A stretch of DNA of 64,000 nucleotides from Bacteroidota bacterium (GTDB lineage: Bacteria; Bacteroidota; Bacteroidia; Chitinophagales; LD1), in NCBI GenBank assembly GCA_018267365.1, contig JAFDYQ010000007.1:108221-172220 (forward strand). Reading direction: 5' to 3'. Under the pieces are notes generated by a model that saw only the letters and a list, made by a program, of their open reading frames with translations, searched no databases and had not been told where the DNA came from. Below are positions 16,754 to 26,824 of the stretch, one piece after another; positions within the stretch are counted from its first letter, which is position 1, and each line of letters opens with the position of its first letter. The translations under genes were made by a program, and so were the position numbers.

Positions 16754-18559
16754 ATGAAGGACTACACCAGGCTATTTGATATTATCTACTATCAGCAGGA
16801 CCAGTTTCCGCAGGAGGATGCCTTCTGCCGCAAGGAGAACGGACAGTGGACCAGGTACTCTACTGCAGATGTGATACGCACAGGCACGGAGGTCAGTCTT
16901 TCGCTGCTGGCACTGGGTGTCAAGCCGGATGACAAGATAGCCGTAGTCTCGGCCAACCGCCCCGAGTGGAATATAGTAGACCTCGGTGTACTGCAGATAG
17001 GTGCTGTACTGGTCCCTATCTACCCTACCATCACAGAGGAGGAGTATGAGTTTATCCTGAAGGATGGCAACGTGAAGTACATCTTCGTAGGCGACGCCGG
17101 CCTCGCTGCCAAGATCAATAACATCAAATCAAAGACCGAGCTGATAGACATCTTCAGCTTTGACAAAGTGCCGGGCACCAAAAGCTTTGAGGAGTTCCTC
17201 GCGCTGGGCCGTGGCGGCGATGTAGCTGCCGTAGCTGCAGCGCGTGCCGCAGTAGACCCTATGCAGCTCGCTACTATCATCTACACGTCTGGTACCACCG
17301 GCAATCCTAAAGGCGTCATGCTCTCACACAATAACGTAGTGAGCAATGTCAAGGCTGTGAAGCCTATCCTCCCCGTAGATCATACCATGAAGGTGCTGAG
17401 CTTCCTCCCGCTCTGCCACATCTTTGAGCGCATGGTGGTGTATGTATATATGGCCAATGGCGTCTCTATCTACTACGCCGAGAGCCTGGAGCTGATAGCG
17501 GATAACCTGAAAGAGGTCAAGCCGGACTTCTTCACCTCTGTACCGCGCCTGCTGGAGAAGGTCTTTATGAAGCTGGAGGCAGCCTCTGCCAACCTCAGTG
17601 GCTTTAAGAAGAAGCTCTACCTCGCCGCGATGGACTTCGCAGTGAACTATGACATAGAGAAGCAATACGGCTGGTGGGACAACTTCCTCTACAAGAATAT
17701 ATATGACAAGCTGATCTTTGCCAAGTGGCGCGAGGCGCTGGGCGGCAATGTGAAGGGCATAGTAACAGGCGCTGCCAAGCTCAATCCAAAGCTGGCGCGC
17801 GTCTTCACTGCTGCGGGTATATTCATCAGTGAGGGCTATGGCCAGACAGAGAGCTCTCCGGTCATCACGGTCAATCCGTTCACACCTGACCAGATCAAGT
17901 TTGGTACCGTAGGCCCGGTGATAGATGGCGTAGAGGTACACCTGGATCATCGTGAGGGCATGGGTGCAGGCGAGGGCGAGATCCTGGCCAAAGGGCCTAA
18001 CGTCATGATGGGCTATTACAATCGTCCTGATGCTACGGCAGCTACCGTGAAGGATGGCTGGCTGTACACCGGAGACGTAGGCAAATTTATAGACTACAAG
18101 GGCCGCAAATACCTGCAGATCACAGACCGAGTCAAAGAGATCTTCAAGACCTCCGGTGGCAAGTATGTAGCACCACTCTCTCTGGAGAGCAAGATGAAAG
18201 AGATACCATTCATAGAGCAGATGCTGGTGATAGGGGAGAACCGCAACTATGTATCGGCGCTCATCGTGCCAAACTTCCCTGCGCTGACAGACTGGTGCAA
18301 GCAGCACGGCGTGACTGCTACCAATAAGGATGCGATCGTCAAGTCCCCCGAAGTGCGCAAGATGATGCAGGCTCAGATAGATGAGAAGAACAAGAACTTT
18401 GGCAGCTGGGAGACCATCAAGAAGTTTGAATTACTACCCGAGGAGTGGACCATAGAGGGCGGCGAGCTGACCCCTACTACCAAGGTACGCCGCAAGGTGG
18501 TGATGGATAAATACAAAGACATCATAGAGGGCCTCTACAGCGGTGTGAAGACCGTATAG
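16754..18559 (+). CDS. Long-chain fatty acid-CoA ligase
   Basis: A 601-residue AMP-forming acyl-CoA synthetase. YTSGTTGNPKGVMLSH (about 176-191) is the AMP-binding P-loop motif. GYGQTESSPV, GWLYTGDVG and ITDRVKEIFKTSGGKYVAP are the later adenylation motifs, and the final Lys-containing region follows. Length and the EGYGQTE variant place it with the long-chain (FACL/FAA1-like) group that activates fatty acids for oxidation or lipid synthesis. It is followed by a small membrane protein gene on the same strand, 16 bases later. Confidence 0.93.
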   Translation: MKDYTRLFDIIYYQQDQFPQEDAFCRKENGQWTRYSTADVIRTGTEVSLSLLALGVKPDDKIAVVSANRPEWNIVDLGVLQIGAVLVPIYPTITEEEYEFILKDGNVKYIFVGDAGLAAKINNIKSKTELIDIFSFDKVPGTKSFEEFLALGRGGDVAAVAAARAAVDPMQLATIIYTSGTTGNPKGVMLSHNNVVSNVKAVKPILPVDHTMKVLSFLPLCHIFERMVVYVYMANGVSIYYAESLELIADNLKEVKPDFFTSVPRLLEKVFMKLEAASANLSGFKKKLYLAAMDFAVNYDIEKQYGWWDNFLYKNIYDKLIFAKWREALGGNVKGIVTGAAKLNPKLARVFTAAGIFISEGYGQTESSPVITVNPFTPDQIKFGTVGPVIDGVEVHLDHREGMGAGEGEILAKGPNVMMGYYNRPDATAATVKDGWLYTGDVGKFIDYKGRKYLQITDRVKEIFKTSGGKYVAPLSLESKMKEIPFIEQMLVIGENRNYVSALIVPNFPALTDWCKQHGVTATNKDAIVKSPEVRKMMQAQIDEKNKNFGSWETIKKFELLPEEWTIEGGELTPTTKVRRKVVMDKYKDIIEGLYSGVKTV

Positions 18560-18575
18560 CACCATACCACATCCT

Positions 18576-18956
18576 ATGAACGCAAAAGAAAACATCGTCA
18601 GGTTTGCACTGGCATATCCACGTGTCTATGGCCTACTCATGGCAGTCATTGGAGCAGCTATAGCAGGTTACTTTCTGATATGGCCGGCCATACAGATGGA
18701 GCGGCATGAGGCGCAGATAGAGTACTCTGCACCGTTTGGTGCTACCGGTGGATTCATGGTACTGATCGGACTTGTAGTACTGCTGCTGGGTGGGCGTGTC
18801 ATAGACCTCGCCGTCATGGAGAATAAGGACAGGATAGAGCGCTACGGCAAGACGAAAGTCTATATCGGATATGCCCTTATCGGCATTGCTTTTATCGTGT
18901 TCTACATTTTTTGCGATCAACATATAGCAGCACATGGCTATACAGAGATGCACTAG
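18576..18956 (+). CDS. Small three-helix membrane protein, unknown
   Basis: A 126-residue protein with three hydrophobic segments (about 18-40, 62-78, 96-114) and short polar loops. It follows the acyl-CoA ligase closely on the same strand and may be in its operon. The stop overlaps that of the convergent DinB-like gene by four bases. No family recognised. Confidence 0.65.
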   Translation: MNAKENIVRFALAYPRVYGLLMAVIGAAIAGYFLIWPAIQMERHEAQIEYSAPFGATGGFMVLIGLVVLLLGGRVIDLAVMENKDRIERYGKTKVYIGYALIGIAFIVFYIFCDQHIAAHGYTEMH

Positions 18957-19408
18957 CTCACTCCGTACTCCTTCTTCCAAGACCCCTGCATCTTCCGCAT
19001 CATCACGATCTGCCCCACGTGATACGCATTGTGCAGATTGATATGCCCCGTGATCGATACCCAGTCTTCCTTTTCACCCGCAGGTAGCCCCTTAGCCAGC
19101 GCCGCCTGCCACTGTGAGAAGACCTCATCTGCCCGCACCATCAGCTGGTCAAAGTGGATCTTGGTCTCCGCCTGAAAAGTCTCCTCGTTGGTCTGCACAG
19201 CAGGCAGATCCGCACCACGAAGCTTATGCAGATAGCGGTCATTCCAGAAGATAAGATGTACCACCTGCTCATAGATAGAGTTGAAGGCCGGCTCTGGCTT
19301 CCATCGCGCCTGCTCATCCGTCAGCCCCTGCACAGCATCCCTCAGACATACGAACCATTCCTTCTTGTCAAACGTCGCATTAAACTGCTCCAGCAAATGA
19401 TTTTTCAT
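18953..19408 (-). CDS. DinB-family putative metal-dependent hydrolase
   Basis: A 151-residue four-helix-bundle protein of the DinB/YfiT type. VVHLIFWNDRYLHKL and ITGHINLHNAYHVGQIVMMRK carry the three His residues expected to bind a metal ion. Relatives include bacillithiol- and mycothiol-linked transferases and many uncharacterised proteins; the substrate here is unknown. Single gene, convergent with the preceding membrane protein gene. Confidence 0.88.
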   Translation of the reverse strand: MKNHLLEQFNATFDKKEWFVCLRDAVQGLTDEQARWKPEPAFNSIYEQVVHLIFWNDRYLHKLRGADLPAVQTNEETFQAETKIHFDQLMVRADEVFSQWQAALAKGLPAGEKEDWVSITGHINLHNAYHVGQIVMMRKMQGSWKKEYGVS

Positions 19409-19751
19409 ACACGGTATTTATGTTCTGTCTAAAAATACCATTTTATCAAAATGCGCACCAAGCTCCACCTTTACTACCAAGTCAGCATTGTTGAAAATCC
19501 TTCTTTGGAAAGGGGGGGCCGCAGGCCGGAGGATTGCGCCGGCGCCGCAATACCGACATACCCCCTCAAAAAACTTTCCAAAAATATTTTTCACTACGCA
19601 AATACATTGCGCAGTGAGTCCTTTATTTTGCCACTGTATTCAGCGCCACACTGGCAAGATGAGTTGCAAAGAATACTAGCAAAAATATTTTTTACTAATT
19701 ATTTTAGTATTCAAAGAGAAGTCCTATTTTTACATTTATAAATCCAACAAC
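19409..19751. other. Gene-free upstream region of recA with a GC-rich inverted repeat
   Basis: No convincing gene. TTTGGAAAG near 19504-19512 is inverted by CTTTCCAAA near 19574-19582, and a G run and C run flank inside them. The centre contains ATTGCG-ccggcgc-CGCAAT. The rest is AT-rich and ends in TATTTTTA about 15 bases before the recA ATG, a weak -7 candidate. Confidence 0.5.
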
Positions 19752-20801
19752 ATGGCAAACATGACTGCTGACGAGAAAAAAGAAAAGATCAAAGCCCTCC
19801 AGCTCACCGTAGACAAGCTGGACAAAGCCTACGGCAAAGGCACCGTGATGAAACTCGGTGATGCCCGCGTACTGGCTACAGAGGCCATCCCTACAGGCTC
19901 TATCGGGCTCGACATAGCCCTCGGTATAGGTGGCCTGCCCAAGGGCCGTATCGTAGAGATCTACGGGCCGGAATCTTCTGGTAAGACGACCCTCGCCATC
20001 CAGACCATAGCCAATGCACAGCGCATGGGCGGTATAGCAGCCATTATAGATGCAGAGCACGCCTTTGATAAAGAATACGCCATCAAGCTGGGCGTAGATG
20101 TCAATAACCTCCTCATTTCTCAGCCGGACGATGGTGAGCAGGCACTCGATATCGCAGAGCACCTGATCCGCTCAGGGGCGATAGATATACTCGTCATAGA
20201 CTCCGTAGCCGCACTCGTACCACGTGGCGAGCTGGAGGGCGAGATGGGCGAGAGCAAGATGGGCCTCCATGCACGCCTCATGTCTCAGGCGCTCCGCAAG
20301 CTGACCGGTACCATCAGCAAGACCGGCTGCTGCTGCATCTTTATCAATCAGCTCCGTGAGAAGATCGGTGTCATGTTTGGCAATCCGGAGACCACTACCG
20401 GCGGCAATGCCTTGAAGTTTTACGCCTCTGTACGTCTCGATATCCGTCGCATAGGCCAGATCAAGGAGAAGGACGATGTGATAGGCAACCGTACCAAGGT
20501 GAAGGTGGTCAAGAATAAGATGGCTCCGCCATTCAAGACCACTGAGTTTGACCTTATGTATGGTGAGGGTACCTCCAAGGCCGGTGAGATAGTAGACCTC
20601 GGCACCGAGCTGGAGATACTCCAGAAGTCCGGCTCATGGTACAGCTATGAGGGTACTAAGCTCGGCCAGGGCCGTGAGGGCGTGAAGCAGCTCCTCAATG
20701 ACAACCCTGAGATGGCTGCCGAGATCGAAAAGAAGATCAAGGACAAATTCCTCCAGGGAGTAGAGGTTATCAAAACCGAGAAGGAGGAAGTAGAAGATTA
20801 A
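19752..20801 (+). CDS. recA: Recombinase RecA
   Basis: A full-length 349-residue RecA, the strand-exchange ATPase for homologous recombination and repair. GPESSGKTT (about 71-79) is Walker [20 protein letters not shown] and [21 protein letters not shown] follow, and the L2 region [30 protein letters not shown] is intact. The C-terminal tail is acidic, as usual. It is a single gene ended by a strong hairpin. No LexA-type box was recognised upstream. Confidence 0.98.
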   Translation: MANMTADEKKEKIKALQLTVDKLDKAYGKGTVMKLGDARVLATEAIPTGSIGLDIALGIGGLPKGRIVEIYGPESSGKTTLAIQTIANAQRMGGIAAIIDAEHAFDKEYAIKLGVDVNNLLISQPDDGEQALDIAEHLIRSGAIDILVIDSVAALVPRGELEGEMGESKMGLHARLMSQALRKLTGTISKTGCCCIFINQLREKIGVMFGNPETTTGGNALKFYASVRLDIRRIGQIKEKDDVIGNRTKVKVVKNKMAPPFKTTEFDLMYGEGTSKAGEIVDLGTELEILQKSGSWYSYEGTKLGQGREGVKQLLNDNPEMAAEIEKKIKDKFLQGVEVIKTEKEEVED

Positions 20802-20833
20802 TTAGTTTCTTGTTTTGTTTGCCCTATAAATAA

Positions 20834-20868
20834 AGGCCGCCCCATCTTGCAGAGGGCGGCCTTTTACC
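20834..20868 (+). terminator. recA terminator
   Basis: AAAGGCCGCC pairs with GGGCGGCCTTTT around a 12-base loop, with a T run after the stem. It lies just after the recA stop. Confidence 0.85.
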
Positions 20869-20910
20869 ATTTTCCCCTATGATAAATCTAAGATCGGTAC
20901 CCCTCCGCTC

Positions 20911-21244
20911 GGTTCAAAATCAATTCTGCAACCACCTGGTCAACTCTATCTCCGGTTCAAAAACAAATCTGTGGAAGCCATTTTCAAAACCTTCTCTCGG
21001 TTCAAAAACAAAATCAGAGTTCTTCTGGCGGTCACCCTCTCCTATTTTACGATAGGCAGGGTGAGGTAAGTAACGTCAAGGGGATTACACTTTTAAGCTC
21101 CCGCTCCCGGTTCAAAAACAAAATTGCGATACCGAAGCTGTTACCCTCTTCTATTTAGGAGAGGGCAAAGGTGGGGTAAGTCCGCGTCAAGAGAATTGCA
21201 TTTTAAACTTAACTCTCCGATTCAAAAACAAAACACCCCAAATA
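20911..21244. repeat. Compound repeat array with GGTTCAAAAACAAAAT boxes
   Basis: Five copies of GGTTCAAAAACAAAAT or close variants start at 20911, 20954, 20999, 21109 and 21229 (the last begins GA). Between copies 3, 4 and 5 lies a diverged duplication of about 115 bases, each with ACCCTCT-CTATTT hairpin, GGGTGAGGTAAGT or GGGGTAAGT, CGTCAAG and a TTTTAA run. No gene is seen in this 497-base gap between recA and the next gene. Confidence 0.65.
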
Positions 21245-21246
21245 AA

Positions 21247-21274
21247 AAAGACCGCCCCAAAGGAGCGGTCTCAA
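21247..21274 (-). terminator. Terminator of the sorting-domain protein gene
   Basis: On the minus strand AGACCGC and GCGGTCT form a stem around CTCCTTTGG-like loop bases, followed by TTTTTTAT. It lies about 25 bases after the stop at 21299. Confidence 0.8.
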
Positions 21275-21298
21275 ATATCTTAAAGAGAACTGTTCAGA

Positions 21299-22987
21299 TT
21301 ACCTCACCACAAACTGGCGCACCATACGCCCGCTGGTCGAGTTGATCATCATCACGTATACACCGGAGGCTACGTTGCCCAGGTTTACGTTGATGTTAGT
21401 GGTACCAGTCACATCTATATCCTGTGTGTGGATGGTACGGCCTATCTGATCTACCACCGTCAGCTGGCCGGCTATGCGGTCAGCTGTGGCCAGTGCTACT
21501 GTGAAATTGCCCTGGTTAGGGTTAGGATAGATTGTCAGTTCTACACCGTTCTGTATCTCAGAGATACCGGCAGGATAGCAGACGCTCAGTTTATACGGAT
21601 ATACCTGGCTGAAGTTGAACTGCATGCAGGTATCAATATAACCTATCAGCGGGAAGGTGCCATGACCGCAAGCGATGCCTGAGATGGTCAGGTTGTAGTC
21701 GCCGGCAGAGGTTACGGCAGCATTCACAGTACCGGTCACATGCGCACAGGCGTATGAGCCCGGGAAGAGCCAGCTGGTCAGGATCGGATTGCTCACACTC
21801 GTGATGCCGGCAGGATAGCCCGTGATGCTATTGATATTGATAGAATCTACATAGATCACGGCCTGGCCTGCAGGTATGAGCGGCTGGAAGTCATGTGCAT
21901 CTATAGAGGGCGGTACCTGTATATTGATCTGCCCGCTATATGAGGTGCCGGTCACGATGCATGGCAGACTAGTAGGGTAGACGTGATTAGTGCTATTGAA
22001 GTGGGTCGTATCTACTGTGCAGGCACCCTGTCCGTTGCAGACATTGAGACTGTAGTGCAGGTACGCACCCAGATTGCCGCTCACACAGCTGTCTATAGCT
22101 ACGCCAAAGATATTGCCATGCACACAGCCACGGCCAAAGAGATTGACAGCGTAGTTTCCTACAGAGTCATTAGTCGTACCGGAGAAGAGCGCGCAGCCAT
22201 AAGCACCACCGTGCAGCCATACAGAGTCACCCGGATTGGTAGTCACAGAGATACCTGCAGGTATACCGGTCACGCTGTCTATGCGCATAGAGTCTATGTG
22301 CAGGTAGTACTGATTGGCAGGCAGAGCAGATACGAAGAGGTGTGCGTCAATAGAGTCAGGTATCTTCAGGCTCACGGTCTCAGAGTATGGCATACCCTGC
22401 ATGATACATGGCAGTGTAGGAGGGTAGAAGTATACGCCGCTGGTAAAGTGGGCAGTATCTGGAGTACATACGCTAGGTGGTGGTGCCGGAGCACATACAT
22501 CCAGGCTGTAGTTGATAAAGTTTGGCAGCTGGCCTGTCTGGCAGCTGTCTACCGGGAAGCCACCTATGGAGCCATGTACACATCCGGCGCCGAAGAGGCT
22601 GAGTGGATAGCTGCCTATGGCGTCACCGGTCGTACCTGATACCTGTATACAGCCGTACTGGCCGGCGCGCATCCAGGTGCCTGAGCCTGGGCTCGCAGCG
22701 GTGCTGATACCTGACGGTGCACCGGTGATGCTATCCAGGCGGATAGAGTCTACATACAGAAAGTACGTATTGGCCGGCAGGCCGCTGAAAAATATCTGCG
22801 CATCCACTGAGTCAGGTATGCGGACATTGACCGTCTGCGAGTAGGACTGCGTCTGATGGATACACGGCAGAGAGGCCGGATACACTATAGTACCGGGTGT
22901 GAAATGGCTGCTATCTACCGTACACTGGGCCGAGGCGCCAAATGTCATGGCGATGAAAGCAGACAAAAACAGTAATGTTTTTTTCAT
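21299..22987 (-). CDS. Secreted triple-repeat protein with type IX sorting tail
   Basis: A 562-residue protein. A signal peptide (MKKTLLFLSAFIAMTFGASAQ) is followed by three repeats of about 150 residues, opening CTVDSSHFTPGTIVYPASLP, CTPDTAHFTSGVYFYPPTLP and CTVDTTHFNSTNHVYPTSLP. The C-terminal 80 residues (LTIYPNPNQGNFTV ... GVYVMMINSTSGRMVRQFVV) are a type A T9SS sorting domain, cleaved on export to the cell surface. Paired Cys in each repeat suggest disulfides. Function unknown; adhesion or extracellular binding is plausible. Confidence 0.87.
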   Translation of the reverse strand: MKKTLLFLSAFIAMTFGASAQCTVDSSHFTPGTIVYPASLPCIHQTQSYSQTVNVRIPDSVDAQIFFSGLPANTYFLYVDSIRLDSITGAPSGISTAASPGSGTWMRAGQYGCIQVSGTTGDAIGSYPLSLFGAGCVHGSIGGFPVDSCQTGQLPNFINYSLDVCAPAPPPSVCTPDTAHFTSGVYFYPPTLPCIMQGMPYSETVSLKIPDSIDAHLFVSALPANQYYLHIDSMRIDSVTGIPAGISVTTNPGDSVWLHGGAYGCALFSGTTNDSVGNYAVNLFGRGCVHGNIFGVAIDSCVSGNLGAYLHYSLNVCNGQGACTVDTTHFNSTNHVYPTSLPCIVTGTSYSGQINIQVPPSIDAHDFQPLIPAGQAVIYVDSININSITGYPAGITSVSNPILTSWLFPGSYACAHVTGTVNAAVTSAGDYNLTISGIACGHGTFPLIGYIDTCMQFNFSQVYPYKLSVCYPAGISEIQNGVELTIYPNPNQGNFTVALATADRIAGQLTVVDQIGRTIHTQDIDVTGTTNINVNLGNVASGVYVMMINSTSGRMVRQFVVR

Positions 22988-23042
22988 CGATGATTTTGGT
23001 TTTGATTAATGATGTCGGCGAATTTACGCTTTTTCAAATAGA

Positions 23043-23081
23043 AAAGCGCCCGTCTTTAAATCTTAAAAGAACAGGCGCTTT
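23043..23081 (-). terminator. fumC terminator
   Basis: AAAGCGCC at 23043-23050 pairs with GGCGCTTT at 23074-23081 around an AT-rich loop, about 25 bases after the fumC stop. Confidence 0.7.
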
Positions 23082-23106
23082 GTTAGCTAAATAGTGCTTA
23101 GGACGG

Positions 23107-24504
23107 TTATAGCTTGCCTACCATATCGATAGGGTTCACCCACTTGTCAAAGTCTTCTGCAGTCACATACCCGAGGTCAATGGCTGTCTGCTTCAGGGTC
23201 TTGTTGGTCTTGTGCGCGGTCTGGGCTATCTCAGCAGCCTTGTAGTAGCCGATGTATGGATTCAGAGATGTCACCAGCATCAGTGAGTTGTGCAGGTTGC
23301 TGTCTATATTGGCCTGTATCGGCTCTATACCTGTAGCGCAGTGGTCGTTGAATGACACGCACACATCACCTATCAGGCGTGCAGAGTGCAGAAAGTTATA
23401 GATGATCACCGGCTTGAATACATTCAGCTCAAAGTGACCGGTAGCGCCACCTATATTGATCGCTACGTCATTGCCCAGCACCTGTGCGGCTACCATGGTC
23501 ATAGCCTCGCACTGTGTAGGATTCACCTTGCCCGGCATGATAGAGGAGCCTGGTTCATTGTCTGGTATGCTGATCTCGCCTATGCCGCAGCGCGGGCCGG
23601 AGGCCAGCAGGCGCACGTCATTGGCTATCTTCATCAGAGAGCAGGCTACAGTCTTCAGCGCACCATGCGCCTCTACGATAGCGTCGTGAGCCGCCAGCGC
23701 TTCAAACTTATTCTCCGCCGTCACAAATGGCAGACCAGTCAACGTAGCGATATGCTTAGCCACATTCTCGGAGTAGCCCGGAGGCGTGTTGATACCGGTA
23801 CCGACTGCTGTACCGCCGAGCGCCAGCTCTGAGAGGTGCGCCAGTGTATTATTGATGGCACGCAGGCCGTGGTCCAGCTGAGACACATAGCCGGATAGCT
23901 CCTGGCCGAGCGTGAGCGGCGTAGCATCCATCAGGTGTGTACGGCCTATCTTTACCACCTTCATATATTCTTTAGACTTGGCCGCCAGCGTATCGCGCAG
24001 CTTCTTGATACCCGGTATGGTCACATCCACCAGTATCTTGTATGCTGCGATGTGCATAGCCGTAGGGAAAGTATCGTTAGAAGACTGAGATTTGTTTACG
24101 TCATCATTAGGAGCGATAGATTTCTTCTCGTCCAGCAGGCTGCCACCCATCAGTACATGCGCGCGATAGGCCACGACTTCATTCACGTTCATATTGCTCT
24201 GTGTGCCTGATCCTGTCTGCCATACCACTAGTGGAAACTGGTCATCGAGCTTGCCCGCCAATATCTCATCACACACCTGGCCTATGATGTCAGACTTTTC
24301 CTTTGGCAGCACACCCGCTTCGAGATTGGTCAGCGCCGCCGCCTTCTTGAGGTAGGCAAAGGCGCGGATGATCTCCTTCGGCATCTTATTGATGTCCTCT
24401 GCTATTTTGAAGTTATGTACCGAGCGCTGTGTCTGCGCACCCCAGTACACATTGGCTGGTACCTCTACCACGCCCATCGTATCTTTCTCCTTGCGGTATT
24501 CCAT
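23107..24504 (-). CDS. fumC: Class II fumarate hydratase
   Basis: A 465-residue class II fumarase, which interconverts fumarate and malate in the citric acid cycle without an iron-sulfur cluster. [16 protein letters not shown] (about 320-335) is the superfamily signature with the mobile catalytic Ser loop; [15 protein letters not shown] and [16 protein letters not shown] are further conserved blocks. Full length and single gene. A TACCTTCG box 35 or so bases upstream of the ATG is a weak -7 candidate. Confidence 0.97.
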   Translation of the reverse strand: MEYRKEKDTMGVVEVPANVYWGAQTQRSVHNFKIAEDINKMPKEIIRAFAYLKKAAALTNLEAGVLPKEKSDIIGQVCDEILAGKLDDQFPLVVWQTGSGTQSNMNVNEVVAYRAHVLMGGSLLDEKKSIAPNDDVNKSQSSNDTFPTAMHIAAYKILVDVTIPGIKKLRDTLAAKSKEYMKVVKIGRTHLMDATPLTLGQELSGYVSQLDHGLRAINNTLAHLSELALGGTAVGTGINTPPGYSENVAKHIATLTGLPFVTAENKFEALAAHDAIVEAHGALKTVACSLMKIANDVRLLASGPRCGIGEISIPDNEPGSSIMPGKVNPTQCEAMTMVAAQVLGNDVAINIGGATGHFELNVFKPVIIYNFLHSARLIGDVCVSFNDHCATGIEPIQANIDSNLHNSLMLVTSLNPYIGYYKAAEIAQTAHKTNKTLKQTAIDLGYVTAEDFDKWVNPIDMVGKL

Positions 24505-24698
24505 GATGTTTTTGATTTAGCGGGAGCGAAGGTAAAGAATTCACTCATTCATGAATTTGAAATTTTCAGGATGCCCGTCTCGCTTATACTGACAAACATC
24601 AGGAGTATGATTTATATAAACTTCTTTAAATCTATCAGGCATATTATCAGCTATCCTTATATTCACTGCAAGGTCCAAAAACTAAATCTAATTTCAAC

Positions 24699-25553
24699 AT
24701 GTCAGGCACTCCGTCTTCATTTCGTCGTTTACTCAATCCGCACAGGATAGCCGTGGGTGTAGATTGGGCTGTCCTGGTGGGATTTTTCCTGTCAGGCCTG
24801 CTGCATCCGAGTATCAGCATGTACTATGATAGCCTATGGCGCCTTTTTGTCTGCATCACAGTACCGCTTATGGCGTTCAGTTACGTCATCTATCTCGTAT
24901 CTGAGCGCTACGGTCATCGCATACAGGGCGATCGCCGCAAGGCGCCGCCGCTGGCTGAGGAGGCTTTTGGTAGTATCAGAGCTGCGTTTGTAGTATCGTG
25001 TATGGCCGCATGGCCGGTCGGTATGCACAGGGCCGGGCTGCATACAGGCCTGGTATGGACGCTGCACGAGATGGGCCTGACCTGGTGGATGGTAGTGCTG
25101 GAGATGTATCTCGGCATCATAGCCATAGATGCCATCACCTACTGGAAGCACCGCCTCCTGCATACCAAGGCCTTCTATCCCTTTCACAAGCATCACCATA
25201 CCTTTCGTGATCCTACACCTTTCTCAGGATTCGCCGTAGGTCCGGTGGAGACTTTTCTTACGTTTTGGCCGCTGCTGCTCACTTGCTTCCCTCCGGCCAA
25301 GCACTTCATCCCGCTCTATATAACAGCCATTATTGGCTTCGTATTTCTCAATCTCTATCTGCACTGCGGTGTCACCTTCACCTGGCTGGAGAGGCTGCTC
25401 CCCCGCATAGGGCTCAATAGCTCTGCCTGGCACAATGTGCATCACTCTGATGTAGTATCAAACTTTGGGGAGGTATCCTTTATCTGGGACAAGGTGTGCA
25501 AGACTACCCGTGAGGCAGCGCAGCAGAAGAAAATGGCAAGGATCGAGGCCTGA
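24699..25553 (+). CDS. Sterol desaturase / fatty-acid hydroxylase-family membrane protein
   Basis: A 284-residue integral membrane protein with about five hydrophobic segments. The di-iron His motifs are HRLLH (about 153-157), HKHHH, and HNVHH (about 257-261). It belongs to the same superfamily as the protein at 11678-12922 but is shorter and lacks the extra C-terminal helices. It may modify a membrane lipid; the substrate is unknown. The next gene is convergent, starting 3 bases after this stop. Confidence 0.87.
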   Translation: MSGTPSSFRRLLNPHRIAVGVDWAVLVGFFLSGLLHPSISMYYDSLWRLFVCITVPLMAFSYVIYLVSERYGHRIQGDRRKAPPLAEEAFGSIRAAFVVSCMAAWPVGMHRAGLHTGLVWTLHEMGLTWWMVVLEMYLGIIAIDAITYWKHRLLHTKAFYPFHKHHHTFRDPTPFSGFAVGPVETFLTFWPLLLTCFPPAKHFIPLYITAIIGFVFLNLYLHCGVTFTWLERLLPRIGLNSSAWHNVHHSDVVSNFGEVSFIWDKVCKTTREAAQQKKMARIEA

Positions 25554-25556
25554 TGG

Positions 25557-26144
25557 TCAGGAGTCCGTGCGCCTCATATAGACAGTGGCTATAGCCAGGT
25601 GAAACTCCATCGTATTTAGTTTACCCTTTTCGTAGCGGTATACACTGCGGCTGCCGTCTGCATTTTTGATCTCCAGAGTATTGGCATCTACTCTCTTCAG
25701 GCCGGTATAGCTGGCCTCTGCCTCATGAAAAATGCGAGACCGCTGCATCGGGTCAGTGAAGTACAGAGATATGACAGAGTATAATGGTACCTCACTGAAT
25801 GACCGCCTTCCGCTCTGGGACTCCACCTGGTACTGATGACCGTCATAGGAGACTTTATTCCACTTTTTGGTCTTGCCGTTCTCTATCTCCCGGTAGGAGG
25901 AGGAGACAAGTTTGCCGCCTTTGTACCTTACTTCCTGTATCGTTTCATTTTCAAAATCCATCCAGAGGATGGTGGCTTTGCCTTTAGCATTCAGAGTGTA
26001 GAGTTCTGTGCTATCCTGCACTTTATGGCTTACGACCATTTTGCCAAACTTAGACCCGAGCACAGTCATGTCATACACGATGGTCTGCGCAGACACAGCG
26101 GTGGTGATCACCGATAGGAAAATAATCACATATGATCTTTTCAT
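25557..26144 (-). CDS. Periplasmic DUF6134-like protein
   Basis: About 195 residues from the ATG at 26144, which gives a signal peptide MKRSYVIIFLSVITTAVSAQ; longer in-frame starts upstream are unlikely. The mature part is all beta, with VYDMTVLGSKFGKMVVSHK and YTLNAKGKATILWMDFENE, and ends YEKGKLNTMEFHLAIATVYM. This follows the pattern of the DUF6134 (DUF3108-like) family of exported Bacteroidota proteins. No catalytic residues recognised. Confidence 0.7.
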   Translation of the reverse strand: MKRSYVIIFLSVITTAVSAQTIVYDMTVLGSKFGKMVVSHKVQDSTELYTLNAKGKATILWMDFENETIQEVRYKGGKLVSSSYREIENGKTKKWNKVSYDGHQYQVESQSGRRSFSEVPLYSVISLYFTDPMQRSRIFHEAEASYTGLKRVDANTLEIKNADGSRSVYRYEKGKLNTMEFHLAIATVYMRRTDS

Positions 26145-26176
26145 GGTATGGTGAATATAGTGAAAGCTCTGCTTTC

Positions 26177-26824
26177 TCAGGTTGTTTTTACTGCCACCTG
26201 TACATAGTGAGTAAAGAAAAACTCCTTCTTTACCAGCACAGTCTTTTCTATGCTGCATCCCCGTGAGGTCAGGAAACGCTCATATTCCCCCAGGTCATAC
26301 TGATGCGGATGCAGTATATCGCCTGGTATCAGGCGGAAGAGATGCCGGAAGAAAGAATGATTATGCGCATCTATAGATACTACTATGTACCCGCCATCTT
26401 TTGTAGCAGCTACCAATCTATCATAGGCCAGTTCTATATCCGCCACATGGTTGACAGCATTCATGCAGAAAGTGACATCAAATGGCTGAGCAGCAACAAA
26501 GTCCTCCAGTGACTGATGGACGAATGTAGTGTATGGATAATCCTTGCTATCAAAGAAGGCTAACGACTGCTCATAGCTATCCAGCAGTGGATCGACAGCC
26601 GTCACGTCTTTATCAGGAAACACAGTGAAGATGCCTGCCGGTCCGCAGCCCAGATCAGCGATGGTCAGGGCTTCTCTGAGTGGTAGCATATCTGCTACCT
26701 GATCCAGCAGTCCGCGCCAGTATTGGCGCTTCCAGTCGTAGTACGCAGCTTTATCCTTGCCGGAAAAATAGCGTTGCCACCACTTCAGCTCAAACCATTG
26801 CGCTACCTTCCACCTTATACTCAT
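26177..26824 (-). CDS. Class I SAM-dependent methyltransferase
   Basis: A 215-residue protein. IADLGCGPAG (about 57-66) is the SAM-binding loop, DVTAVDPLLDSYEQ holds the acidic residue that grips the ribose, and FDVTFCMNAVNHVAD is motif IV. Substrate not identifiable. It precedes the DUF6134-like gene on the same strand with a 30-base gap, so they may form a transcription unit. Confidence 0.82.
   Translation of the reverse strand: MSIRWKVAQWFELKWWQRYFSGKDKAAYYDWKRQYWRGLLDQVADMLPLREALTIADLGCGPAGIFTVFPDKDVTAVDPLLDSYEQSLAFFDSKDYPYTTFVHQSLEDFVAAQPFDVTFCMNAVNHVADIELAYDRLVAATKDGGYIVVSIDAHNHSFFRHLFRLIPGDILHPHQYDLGEYERFLTSRGCSIEKTVLVKKEFFFTHYVQVAVKTT

Noticed and set aside
20911..21244. Possible CRISPR array
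   Set aside because: The repeat boxes are about 16 bases, spacing varies from about 43 to 120 bases, the between-box parts are themselves repeated, and no cas gene is near.
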